Shown piece after piece: positions 1-6,128 of a DNA stretch of 7,863 bases. Each line of letters starts with the position of its first letter. The stretch's first letter is position 1. The stretch comes from Candidatus Competibacteraceae bacterium (GTDB lineage: Bacteria; Pseudomonadota; Gammaproteobacteria; Competibacterales; Competibacteraceae). The notes beneath the pieces were generated by a model. The model did not search any database. It saw only the letters and a list, made by a program, of their open reading frames with translations, and had not been told where the DNA came from. The stretch is taken from NCBI GenBank assembly GCA_020445005.1, contig JAGRHM010000010.1:1-7863 (forward strand). Reading direction: 5' to 3'. The translations under genes were made by a program, and so were the position numbers.

Positions 1-909
1 AAGCAGATTCTGGTGTCCTGCGGCGGCAAGCAGAGTTTTTATAACCTGGCGCAGGCGTTGCTAAACAGTGGGGATGAGGTCATTATCCCCGCGCCGTATT
101 GGGTGTCGTATCCCGACATGGTGCTGTTGGCCGATGGAACGCCGGTCATCGTCAATGCCGGCGTTGAGCAGAATTTCAAGATCACTGCGGCGCAACTGGA
201 AGCCGCTATCACCCCTCGCACCCGCTTGCTGGTCATCAACAGTCCTTCCAATCCGACCGGCATTGCCTATAGCGCGGCGGAATTGACGGCGCTGGGCGAG
301 GTGTTGCGTCGCCATCCGCAAGTGTACATTGCCACGGATGATATCTATGAGCATATCCTGTGGACCGAGGAGAAATTCTATAACATCGTGAATGTCTGTC
401 CAGACCTGTATGAACGGACGATTGTGCTCAATGGCGTGTCCAAAGTGTATTCGATGACCGGTTGGCGCATCGGCTACTGCGGCGGGCCAAAGGATTTGAT
501 TAATGCCATGACCAACATTCAGTCGCAGAGCACCTCGAATCCTACATCGATTTCCCAAGTCGCAGCGGAGGCTGGTCTGACCGGCGATCAGTCCTGCGTG
601 ACTATAATGGTCAAGGCGTTCAAAGAGCGTCATGACTATCTCTATGCCGCTTTGAAAGCGATGGATGGCGTTGAAGTCGCGCCGGCGGATGGGACGTTTT
701 ATTCCTTCCCAAGTTTCCAGAAGGTAATCAAGCGCATGGGTCTACCCAATGATATTGCCTTCGCCGAATGCTTGCTGAGTGATGTGGGTGTGGCGGTGGT
801 GCCAGGTTCGGCGTTTGGCGCAGAAGGGTGCGCGCGGCTGTCGTTCGCCACCAGCATGGATAATCTGACCAAGGCCCTGGAGCGCATTGGCCGGATGATT
901 GCGGGTTGA
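1..909 (+). CDS. Aspartate aminotransferase, class I (Ib type), 5'-truncated by the window edge
   Basis: A PLP-dependent transaminase that interconverts aspartate/2-oxoglutarate and oxaloacetate/glutamate in the cytoplasm. The frame is open from base 1, giving 302 visible residues; homologues are about 395 residues, so roughly 90 N-terminal residues lie outside the window. The GTG at 13-15 is an internal Val, because the text before it (KQIL) continues the conserved strand that leads into SCGGKQSFYNL. Visible family landmarks are APYWVSYPDM, the NSPSNPTG loop, ATDDIYEHI with the PLP-pyridine aspartate, and NGVSKVYSMTGWRIGYCGGP. The PLP lysine of that last motif is codon 442-444. The C-terminal arginine region GCARLSFATS is also present. 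No frame damage is seen. It ends in TGA at 907-909, 50 bases before the tRNA gene on the same strand. Confidence 0.95.
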   Translation, partial: KQILVSCGGKQSFYNLAQALLNSGDEVIIPAPYWVSYPDMVLLADGTPVIVNAGVEQNFKITAAQLEAAITPRTRLLVINSPSNPTGIAYSAAELTALGEVLRRHPQVYIATDDIYEHILWTEEKFYNIVNVCPDLYERTIVLNGVSKVYSMTGWRIGYCGGPKDLINAMTNIQSQSTSNPTSISQVAAEAGLTGDQSCVTIMVKAFKERHDYLYAALKAMDGVEVAPADGTFYSFPSFQKVIKRMGLPNDIAFAECLLSDVGVAVVPGSAFGAEGCARLSFATSMDNLTKALERIGRMIAG

Positions 910-936
910 CCGGGGATTGACAGCATGACCGGGGAT
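907..936 (+). repeat. 11-bp direct repeat over the aminotransferase stop codon
   Basis: TGACCGGGGAT occurs at 907-917 and again exactly at 926-936, a 19-base period. The first copy contains the aminotransferase stop codon TGA and the second lies in the spacer before the tRNA. It looks like a small local duplication. I see no hairpin with a T-run here, so I do not call a terminator. Confidence 0.6.
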
Positions 937-959
937 CAATAGAATTCCCGCTTCTTTAT

Positions 960-1035
960 TCCCCAGTAGCTCAGTCGGTAGAGCAGGTGACTGTTAATCA
1001 CCGGGTCCGTGGTTCGAGTCCGCGCTGGGGAGCCA
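960..1035 (+). tRNA. tRNA-Asn (anticodon GTT)
   Basis: A complete cloverleaf can be folded by eye. The acceptor strands TCCCCAG (960-966) and CTGGGGA (1025-1031) pair over all 7 positions. The D arm is GCTC...GAGC. The anticodon stem GGTGA/TCACC encloses loop CTGTTAA (991-997) with anticodon GTT at 993-995. The T stem CGTGG/CCGCG encloses TTCGAGT. The discriminator is G1032 and CCA is encoded at 1033-1035. It delivers asparagine to AAC/AAU codons. It lies 50 bases after the aminotransferase gene and directly beside the 3' end of a recombinase remnant on the opposite strand. tRNA genes are frequent integration sites, but no second copy of the tRNA 3' end is visible in this window. Confidence 0.97.
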
Positions 1036-1430
1036 ATTATTTGTACTGGGAACCGTATGGACGCCCGCTGTCGGGATCGCTGCGATCAGGCGGCTAGGGT
1101 CATATTCGATGCGCACGGTTGCGCCCTCCACAACATTTGCTGAATAAAATCCGCCAGCAATGCGCGAGTTTGCGCGGGATTGTACCGGGTTTTCAGCGCC
1201 TCTACCAATAACGCCGCCATTTCCAGCAGATCATCATCCTCGACCTCAAGAGTTGGCGGTTCTTCGGCATCAATTTCGCGCAGTTTGGTTTCCAGCTTTT
1301 TAATCTGCGCGTGGTTCTCCCGCAGGCGCTGCGCTAGGTCGCCCAAGTGCGGCGCATCGCGCCCGAATTCTTCCAACACCTCGTACAGCTTGCTGTTGCG
1401 GCGCTTCACGTCCTGGATGTAAGTGGACAC
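1036..1430 (-). pseudogene. Large serine recombinase, C-terminal remnant (truncated and frameshifted)
   Basis: The open part (1430 down to 1086, 114 aa) resembles the C-terminal region of large serine recombinases. It has KRRNSKLYEVLEEFGRDAP, then a charged coiled-coil stretch (about residues 30-55), then the LLVEALKTRYNPAQTRALLADFIQQ helix. The catalytic N-terminal domain and zinc region are absent; recognisable similarity begins about residue 7, where the neighbouring repeat begins, so the apparent GTG start belongs to the repeat. After FIQQ the frame degenerates (MLWRAQPC...). A one-base shift at about 1134-1136 instead gives VVEGATVRIEYDPSRLI, which looks like the proper continuation, so I infer a frameshift. 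That shifted frame stays open past the tRNA CCA and stops at 994-996 inside the tRNA. This is a dead relic of a mobile element. Family assignment is by pattern only. Confidence 0.7.
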
Positions 1431-1490
1431 ATAATTTGATTCTCACGGGACACATAGATTGATTATCATTTTATGTGTCCACATATAAGG
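1418..1490. repeat. Repeat copy A: tandem unit plus perfect 9-bp hairpin
   Basis: It begins TGTAAGTGGACACAT (1418-1432). GGACACAT recurs 23 bases later (1448-1455), each time followed by a TTGATT-ATCA-like core. The second unit forms a perfect palindrome: stem GGACACATA (1448-1456), 15-base loop (1457-1471), stem TATGTGTCC (1472-1480). After it comes CACATATAAGGA. It lies between the ATPase stop codon (1492-1494) and the truncated recombinase, so in the - direction it follows the ABC-3C operon and its hairpin could also act as a weak 3' stem-loop. No classical T-run follows. It is homologous to the repeat at 5826-5892 and more distantly to 5294-5328. Candidate origins are IS end sequences with internal subrepeats (TGT... 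terminus, as in IS21-like elements) or a non-autonomous element. Confidence 0.85.
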
Positions 1491-1491
1491 A

Positions 1492-3438
1492 TTATCCGTG
1501 GTTCCAGTTTTCCGGAACCAAGGCGGGTGGCTTTGTCCAAGGCTGTTCTACCAATGCATCTTGGAACCACTGCTCGCGAAGATTTGCATGCTCGGTGACG
1601 ATCAACTGGAAACCGGGGACGTCTTCTTGAGTGAACTTAAGCAGCAATTTGAATAGCCGGCGCACTGCATTGAGGTCGGCGTCGGCTTCGGTCCTCTGCA
1701 CCGAGCCGTCGGCACCCTTGTAGACCTGGTCGGATGGGAAGTAGACCTGGGTTGGCTGATCGATCAGGAGAAAGCGTGGAATCGGGCGGTTGCTCTGAGC
1801 TGCGAACAGATGCAGGGCGAGCAGTGCCGACAGATGGTAGGCTAAATGGTTCTCGGCACCTCCGGTCCGGTACATCGGTACTGGACGCTCGGGTCGATCG
1901 AAGATGATCGTCAGCTGCGGCAGATTGAGCCGCGCTGGGTAGGAGCTGAATTCAGCGTGGAACTTCTGGATGTATTGCGTCACCTGCGCGGAGATATTGT
2001 TGAGGATCGAAGCCAGGTGTTCGTTGCTGTCGTCGGTGCCGATCTGATCCTCTAGCTGTCGCACCTTGTTCTTGATACGGCGATTCTCCGCTTCCAGCGT
2101 GGCAAGATCCTCGTTCGGGAGGAGGGCTTCCAGGAACAAGCTGATGCGGCCGACGACGCGCGCAGCTGCGCTGTTGCGGGTGCCCATCTGGGCGATGACC
2201 TCGTTGGCCGAGATCGCCGCGGAAAGCTCTGCTTCCTTCTGCCTGATGGCGTTCACGATCTCGTCTACCTTGCTGGCCAGCTCAGTCAGGTAGGCTTCGA
2301 GCTTGGGACGCTGACCAGTGACGATGCGTAATTCCTTGTCGAGCGAAGCTAGCTCGTTGAGCAGGACGGTGGCAACGGGAGATTCCAGCGCCAAGTTCCG
2401 CTCGCTGAATGGCCATTGCCACTCGTTGGTATCGGGGTTCTTCGGTAGCGCCTTGATCGAGGCCAGTCGGCTCGCTTGCTCGGCTGCCTCGCTCTCGTAG
2501 CCGTCGGCTCGTTTAGCAAACTGTCGCGCCGAGTCGATCCTGGCTTGGGTGTCGCGGCGCTCCCTGCGCAACTGGCCTAGTTCTTCCTCCAGACGCGAAA
2601 TTCGGCTGCCGTCGTCGTCGGGTACCGTCTCAGGCCTCCACGACAGGGCCGACCTCAATGCGAGGATGACCCCGTCGGCATCGAAGCCCCCCTCAGTCTT
2701 GCTGATGACGCCGACCGTCTTGGCTTCCGAGTAGAGGCCAATGGCCTTCTCGCGTGATGTGTCGGCGTGGTCGCGCGCCTGCTCCAATTGCTTGGTTTTA
2801 ATCCTCAGATCTCTCTTCGCCGTGCGTAGCTTGGACTCCAGCTCGTAGCGGTCGTGAGAGGAAATACCGAGCAGGATTGGAAGCGTGTCGCGGATTGTCT
2901 GTGGCTGGTAGTCCTCGTTCTGGCGGTAGAAAAGCTGGTCCTTGTTGGCGACTATCCCCTGCTTCTGGAACAGGTAATAAAACGTATGCTTTACGTTCAC
3001 GTCGAAGCTGTTGCGGCTGTGTTCAAGCGCCACTTCGGTGCGGTTCTTGGGAATTCCGAGCAGACGCGACAGCAGTTCGACGATGGCGTCGTCATCCGTG
3101 TTGGTTACCAGCTCCTCGAACGAGGGCGCCTGTAGTTGACCTCCTCGCCGCAGCATCACGGTACGGCAGCTGGCGCCACCTGCGATCGGAGTCGGCTTGG
3201 CAACCAGCACCTGCTCGTTCTCGAACTGGTAGCTCACGGCGAACCAAGCTACCTTGTCGCGGATAACGCCTTCGGGGATGTTAAACGAGGAGCGCCCCAT
3301 ACAGTATTCGATAATCTCGGAGAGTGCAGACTTGCCGGTGGAGGATCGGCCTGTGATGACGTTGAGCCCGTCCACCTTGAACCAGAGATCCCGGCGCTGG
3401 CCGTCGTGGCTGTAGATGTGGATGGAACAAATCTTCAT
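1492..3438 (-). CDS. ABC-3C system ATPase, DUF3732 family (SMC/RecN-like)
   Basis: This is the ATPase of the three-gene operon, 648 aa. The N-terminal half-site holds Walker A GRSSTGKS (residues 30-37). Next come a region with an HTFYYLFQKQG motif (151-161) and a long charged coiled-coil middle (about 195-470, in segments broken at 240-280, 330-360 and 410-440). The C-terminal half-site has a divergent signature YRTGGAEN (523-530), Walker B RFLLIDQP with D560, and a histidine switch TEH617. Residue 561 is Gln where most ABC ATPases have the catalytic Glu; my recollection is that DQP is usual in DUF3732. The architecture resembles SMC/RecN proteins, which bind DNA or nucleoprotein. Its ATG overlaps the stop of the middle component (ATGA, 3435-3438). 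The frame is intact and full-length. The defence role is family-based inference. Confidence 0.9.
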   Translation of the reverse strand: MKICSIHIYSHDGQRRDLWFKVDGLNVITGRSSTGKSALSEIIEYCMGRSSFNIPEGVIRDKVAWFAVSYQFENEQVLVAKPTPIAGGASCRTVMLRRGGQLQAPSFEELVTNTDDDAIVELLSRLLGIPKNRTEVALEHSRNSFDVNVKHTFYYLFQKQGIVANKDQLFYRQNEDYQPQTIRDTLPILLGISSHDRYELESKLRTAKRDLRIKTKQLEQARDHADTSREKAIGLYSEAKTVGVISKTEGGFDADGVILALRSALSWRPETVPDDDGSRISRLEEELGQLRRERRDTQARIDSARQFAKRADGYESEAAEQASRLASIKALPKNPDTNEWQWPFSERNLALESPVATVLLNELASLDKELRIVTGQRPKLEAYLTELASKVDEIVNAIRQKEAELSAAISANEVIAQMGTRNSAAARVVGRISLFLEALLPNEDLATLEAENRRIKNKVRQLEDQIGTDDSNEHLASILNNISAQVTQYIQKFHAEFSSYPARLNLPQLTIIFDRPERPVPMYRTGGAENHLAYHLSALLALHLFAAQSNRPIPRFLLIDQPTQVYFPSDQVYKGADGSVQRTEADADLNAVRRLFKLLLKFTQEDVPGFQLIVTEHANLREQWFQDALVEQPWTKPPALVPENWNHG

Positions 3439-3923
3439 GGACGAATCCCGAAAGTCGTGTAAACGGTCATCCGGTCAGCGATGCGCGCAAATTCCCTTCC
3501 GACAATGCGAGCCACTTTCTGGCAGGAGATGGTCTCGTCGGTCCCATTGACAGCCCTTTGCACCTTATCGGGCACTGTTTGGATGCGCCCGTCATTTTCG
3601 ATGGTGATGCAGCCCCTTTCCATCAGCAAGCCGAACCCCTCAAACGCATAGGGCAGCATGTGGGTGACCCGATCTGCGAAACCCACTAAGACCTGCTGGT
3701 TCTTCTCCATGGTCTTGAGAAGGTAGCTGCGCGAACTGCTGGCGATCACCTCGCGCGAGTCCTTGCGCAAGCACAGGGGTAGCACCAGCAGCGACAGGGA
3801 GAAGGGCATACCACGGGCGTCTTTTTCTTCATAGCCGTGCAGGGCACGAAACAAAACCAAGCCGCAGAAGGCTGGGTTGAACAAATTCCGAATTTCAAAG
3901 GGGCGCTGGTCCCATCGCTTCAT
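3435..3923 (-). CDS. ABC-3C system middle component
   Basis: A 162-aa protein with no known enzyme motif. It starts RWDQRPFEIRNLFNPAFCGLVL, followed by a mostly helical body containing GMPFSLSLLVLPLCL (38-52) and LPYAFEGFGLLMERGCITI (90-108). This pattern matches the families named 'three component ABC system middle component', thought to link the effector to the ATPase. I chose the ATG at 3921-3923 over the longer open frame to 3974. It overlaps the upstream stop as ATGA, has GGGAG seven bases upstream (3931-3935), and begins where family similarity begins; the extra 17 residues are a shadow of the upstream gene. Its own stop overlaps the ATPase start in the same ATGA manner. Assignment rests on sequence pattern plus context. 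Confidence 0.85.
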   Translation of the reverse strand: MKRWDQRPFEIRNLFNPAFCGLVLFRALHGYEEKDARGMPFSLSLLVLPLCLRKDSREVIASSSRSYLLKTMEKNQQVLVGFADRVTHMLPYAFEGFGLLMERGCITIENDGRIQTVPDKVQRAVNGTDETISCQKVARIVGREFARIADRMTVYTTFGIRP

Positions 3924-5143
3924 TTGGTCACTCCCAGCACCTTGCCGAGACGGTCGAGGAACTTGGGATGCCAATAAATCCGGGGCTCGGGAGTGGTATT
4001 CGCCAGGATGTGGAAGTTGCCGCGGACGACGTAGGGCTCGGTCACCCGCGCGCGGATGCGCAGGGATTCGATCTTCCCGGTCTCAAACTCCGCCCAGTTG
4101 TAGAGGGTCGTACCCGCTTCCCTCAGTACGTCCTCAGCACTGTCGTCTTTCAGTTTCTCGAAGATGACATCCTTATAGCGGCTCCACTCATCGGCGAGAC
4201 GATCTTCGAATTCCTCAACCTCTCCTGATACTAGTAGATCCTCGCGCGCCCAAGCCGACCGTTGCTCGAACGCCCTGTAATAGTCCAGAATCGCGCTCCT
4301 AATCCGGTTGGAGGAAATGCCGATTTCGCGCAGTTGTGCTATGAACAAGCGCGGATCAGCTGCGGTGTCGATGTCCTCGGCGGGCACCTTTCCACGGAAG
4401 GTGATAGGGAGGTTATCGGCTTTGTATTCCTCGGCGAAGGCGGATAGTTTGTCCGAAACTTCGTAGCCGAAAATTCCTTCCGTCCTGGCGCCAGTCAACT
4501 GCTTGATGACTGCGTCGTTCCACCAACCTTCGAGCCGCTCGAAGACGAACTCGCGATGCTCGCGCCGGACAGTTCGCATGTACTTGTTCTTGATAGTCGC
4601 CGGGATGTCGTCGATGCGCGGGCTGCCATCGAGAATCAGGATGCGTTCGAGAAAATCTTGCTTCTCGGAGTCGATCAGTTCGTTGAACTCCGTGGCAATC
4701 TTGCCAATGCGCAGCGACTCCGACTTGGCGAGTGCAGCATTGGCCAACTCGGTCAAAGTCGCGGCGTTGCCGGAGGCGACAAGCTGGTCCGGGAGGAGGC
4801 GGGTGAGAAATGAGTTAGCGGACACCGTGCCGGTGGTAAATAGGAAGAACCGCAGATTCGACACAGCGCGATCATCACGTTTGTACCGCGCTAACCAGAT
4901 ATTGACGGACTTCCAAAAGTCGGTCGAAAGATCGGTCAGGCGGTCACCGACCGCCTTGTGCTTGAGCGAGGCCAAAGATTTACCGCCATCGCCGTCGATG
5001 AAATCGAGATCATCATCCTTTTCTAGGAAGACCGCAGTGTCCTCAGGCAATTGCAGCAGATGGAGCAGGGCCAGCCGCGCCTGGTAGATGTATCCCAGTC
5101 CCGATTCGCGGGCTGAGTATATGTCGGTGGTTGAGTCTGTCAT
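3920..5143 (-). CDS. ABC-3C effector: nuclease-like N-terminus with ABC-3C C-terminal domain
   Basis: First gene of the operon, 407 aa. Residues about 14-110 resemble the PD-(D/E)xK-type nuclease fold of Cap4/DUF4297-like proteins: GLGYIYQARLALLHLL (helix, 15-30), VFLEKDDDLDFID (38-50), then LASLKHK (57-63) at the end of the next strand, then FWKSVNIWL and RFFLFTTG. The D47 and K61 positions fit a metal-dependent active site, but the E/Q expected two residues before the lysine is Ser59. The remainder, about 200-407, contains helices AFEQRSAWAREDLL (291-304) and EFEDRLADEWSRYKDVIF, then a strand-rich tail GNFHILANTTPEPRIYWHPKFLDRL (375-399). This tail resembles the ABC-3C C-terminal domain (type 7 by recollection). 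The start ATG at 5141-5143 has only a weak ribosome site. By inference it is the toxic effector that cleaves DNA once the ATPase is triggered. Confidence 0.8.
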   Translation of the reverse strand: MTDSTTDIYSARESGLGYIYQARLALLHLLQLPEDTAVFLEKDDDLDFIDGDGGKSLASLKHKAVGDRLTDLSTDFWKSVNIWLARYKRDDRAVSNLRFFLFTTGTVSANSFLTRLLPDQLVASGNAATLTELANAALAKSESLRIGKIATEFNELIDSEKQDFLERILILDGSPRIDDIPATIKNKYMRTVRREHREFVFERLEGWWNDAVIKQLTGARTEGIFGYEVSDKLSAFAEEYKADNLPITFRGKVPAEDIDTAADPRLFIAQLREIGISSNRIRSAILDYYRAFEQRSAWAREDLLVSGEVEEFEDRLADEWSRYKDVIFEKLKDDSAEDVLREAGTTLYNWAEFETGKIESLRIRARVTEPYVVRGNFHILANTTPEPRIYWHPKFLDRLGKVLGVTK

Positions 5144-5268
5144 GGCCCAATGGACAGCTGATTGCTGGTTATCGTGGTCTCACTGTTGCTCAGACAAAAA
5201 CATCAGAGAACGCTCCATGCTTCACAGACTCGACTCCTGTGCACTGTGCTCTCCAGCACCGCATCTTA

Positions 5269-5274
5269 AGTATA
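5269..5274 (-). promoter_or_regulatory. Candidate -10 box for the ABC-3C operon
   Basis: On the - strand TATACT lies within an AT-rich run (5269-5280). It matches the consensus -10 at five of six positions and would leave a leader of about 115-120 bases before the ATG at 5143. The -35 is poor (TTCGTG at 16-base spacing). The leader can form a small hairpin, GTGCT (5246-5250) with AGCAC (5255-5259). The stretch 5144-5268 has no supported gene. No operator or regulator gene is evident. Confidence 0.35.
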
Positions 5275-5293
5275 TATAACATTCAGCATACAC

Positions 5294-5328
5294 GAACACA
5301 TAAATTGATTCTTATTTTTTATGCATCC
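5294..5328. repeat. Repeat copy C: decayed hairpin unit upstream of the ABC-3C operon
   Basis: GAACACATA (5294-5302), then ATTGATTCT, a T-rich stretch, and TATGCATCC (5320-5328). It aligns with the hairpin halves of the copies at 1448-1480 and 5856-5888 apart from a few substitutions and about two extra T residues. The stem is no longer perfect. The preceding tandem unit seen in the other copies is not recognisable here. The stop codon of the methylase fragment (5319-5321) falls inside it. With copy A it brackets the ABC-3C operon. Confidence 0.65.
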
Positions 5329-5861
5329 AAGGCCACCCCTTCCGTCGATGGCGCGAAATTCCCAATGAGCAGCTCCTTGGCCTGCGGCCTCGCCTGCCGC
5401 GACACCGAATAGCGGCAGGTCACTGGCTGAAGGTGGAACCCAGCGAACAACGTGCGCACCTCGGGCGTGTCGTTTAAACTCACGATAAACTGCCCTTGAA
5501 GGCTCTTTAACTGTTCTACCAGATTCGTGAAGTCGTCCCGGCTGAACAGCGTCTTGCCGTAGTAGTCTTCACAGCCCCAGTACGGCGGGTCAATGTAAAA
5601 GAAAGTCGTCGGGCGATCGTAGCGGGCGATCACTGCCGAATAGGGCAGATTTTCGACAAAGACGCGAGCCAGGCGCAGATGGGCGGCAGAGAGTTCTTCT
5701 TCGATGCGCAGCAGGTTCAGCCGGGGTGGCCGGGTCGTTGCGGTCCCGAAACTGGGGTTGACCATGCGCCCACCGAAACACAGTTTCTGCAAGTAGTAAA
5801 AGCGAGCGGAACGCTGGATATCGGTTGTAAGCGGACACATGGTTTGATTATCACGGGACAC
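5319..5861 (-). pseudogene. DNA adenine methylase (D12 class), N-terminally truncated
   Basis: D12-class enzymes transfer a methyl group from SAM to N6 of adenine in specific DNA sites. The visible protein starts matching at DIQRSARFYYLQKLCFGGRM (residue 14 on, from about 5822). It continues through FGTATTRPPRLNLLRIEEELSAAHLRLARV and the catalytic motif FYIDPPYWGCEDYYG (DPPY at 91-94), then the C-terminal FIVSLNDTPEVRTLFAGF and ELLIGNF. The upstream third, including the SAM-binding FxGG motif, is missing. The 13 residues before the match are read out of the adjoining repeat, whose GTG supplies the apparent start. The tail after ELLIGNFA also ends in a repeat. It is therefore almost certainly inactive, although the frame itself is undamaged. 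It was possibly once a phage-type or restriction-linked methylase. Confidence 0.88.
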
Positions 5862-5892
5862 ATGATTTGATTCTCAATCCATGTGTCCCGTG
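5826..5892. repeat. Repeat copy B: tandem unit plus perfect 13-bp hairpin
   Basis: It begins TGTAAGCGGACACAT (5826-5840), with GGACACAT repeated 23 bases later (5856-5863), the same period as in copy A. The second unit is a palindrome with stem CACGGGACACATG (5852-5864), loop 5865-5879 and CATGTGTCCCGTG (5880-5892): 13 perfect pairs and a 15-base loop. The ninth stem pair counted from GG is G:C here but A:T in copy A, with both sides changed. After it comes GCATAAGGA, similar to ATATAAGGA after copy A. It separates two unrelated methylase fragments. Confidence 0.88.
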
Positions 5893-5906
5893 GCATAAGG
5901 AGAAGC

Positions 5907-6033
5907 GTGTAGCGCAAAGTTCGCGATCAACAATGCCCGGGCGAGCGGGGTCGGACCTTGCGTACAGGAGTAGCGGCACGTCACCGGCCGGAGATGAAAT
6001 CCGGCGAACAACGCGCGAATCTCGGGGTCCACT
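5907..6033 (-). pseudogene. C-terminal tail of a second adenine methylase
   Basis: In the open frame running from 6425 down to 5874, residues about 133-172 read DPEIRALFAGFHLRPVTCRY and then PLARALLIANFAL. They align with the C-terminus of the neighbouring methylase fragment (PEVRTLFAGFHLQPVTCRYS ... ELLIGNFA) with several substitutions. It is therefore a homologue, not a recent copy. Only about 40 residues remain; all catalytic motifs are absent. The frame runs on into repeat copy B and stops at 5874-5876. Confidence 0.75.
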
Positions 6034-6035
6034 AT

Positions 6036-6128
6036 ACCTTGGCCCGTGGTGTAAACCTGATCGGGGGGTTGGTACCCCAGCGATTGATGGGGCCGTTTGC
6101 CACTGTAAGTCGCCACCCCCAACTCGAT
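6036..6128 (-). pseudogene. IS3-type transposase C-terminal scrap
   Basis: Residues about 103-130 of the fused frame read YSGKRPHQSLGYQPPDQVY. This is the conserved C-terminal signature of the integrase (rve) domain in IS3-family OrfB and related transposases. The DDE catalytic core is missing. It is joined in frame to an unrelated transposase upstream and to a methylase tail downstream, so this is junction debris. The exact junctions cannot be fixed to better than about 10 bases by eye. Confidence 0.7.

Noticed and set aside
960..1035. attL/attR pair based on the tRNA-Asn 3' end
   Set aside because: No second copy of the tRNA 3' segment was found by eye elsewhere in the window.
1064..1087. 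Terminator from CCCG...CGGG and the GATCGC/GCGATC palindrome
   Set aside because: The stems are short with no T-run on either strand, and they probably lie within the decayed recombinase coding frame.
1418..1490. CRISPR array
   Set aside because: Only two tandem units with a 23-base period and similar, not variable, intervening sequence; no cas genes.
3136..3462. Open frames on the + strand across the ABC-3C genes
   Set aside because: They are antisense to strongly supported coding regions, have no recognisable motifs, and are explained by the codon bias of the - strand genes.
3924..3974. Longer start for the middle component at 3974
   Set aside because: The extra 17 residues lie in the shadow of the effector gene and have no family similarity; the ATG at 3923 has the ATGA overlap and a GGGAG site.
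1418..5892. Integron cassette array with attC sites
   Set aside because: The repeats lie at gene 3' ends and are palindromic, but the GTTRRRY/RYYYAAC core boxes of attC are absent and no integron integrase is present.
5717..5917. 66-aa frame across repeat copy B on the - strand
   Set aside because: It runs out of frame through the methylase remnant and only reflects the repeat sequence.
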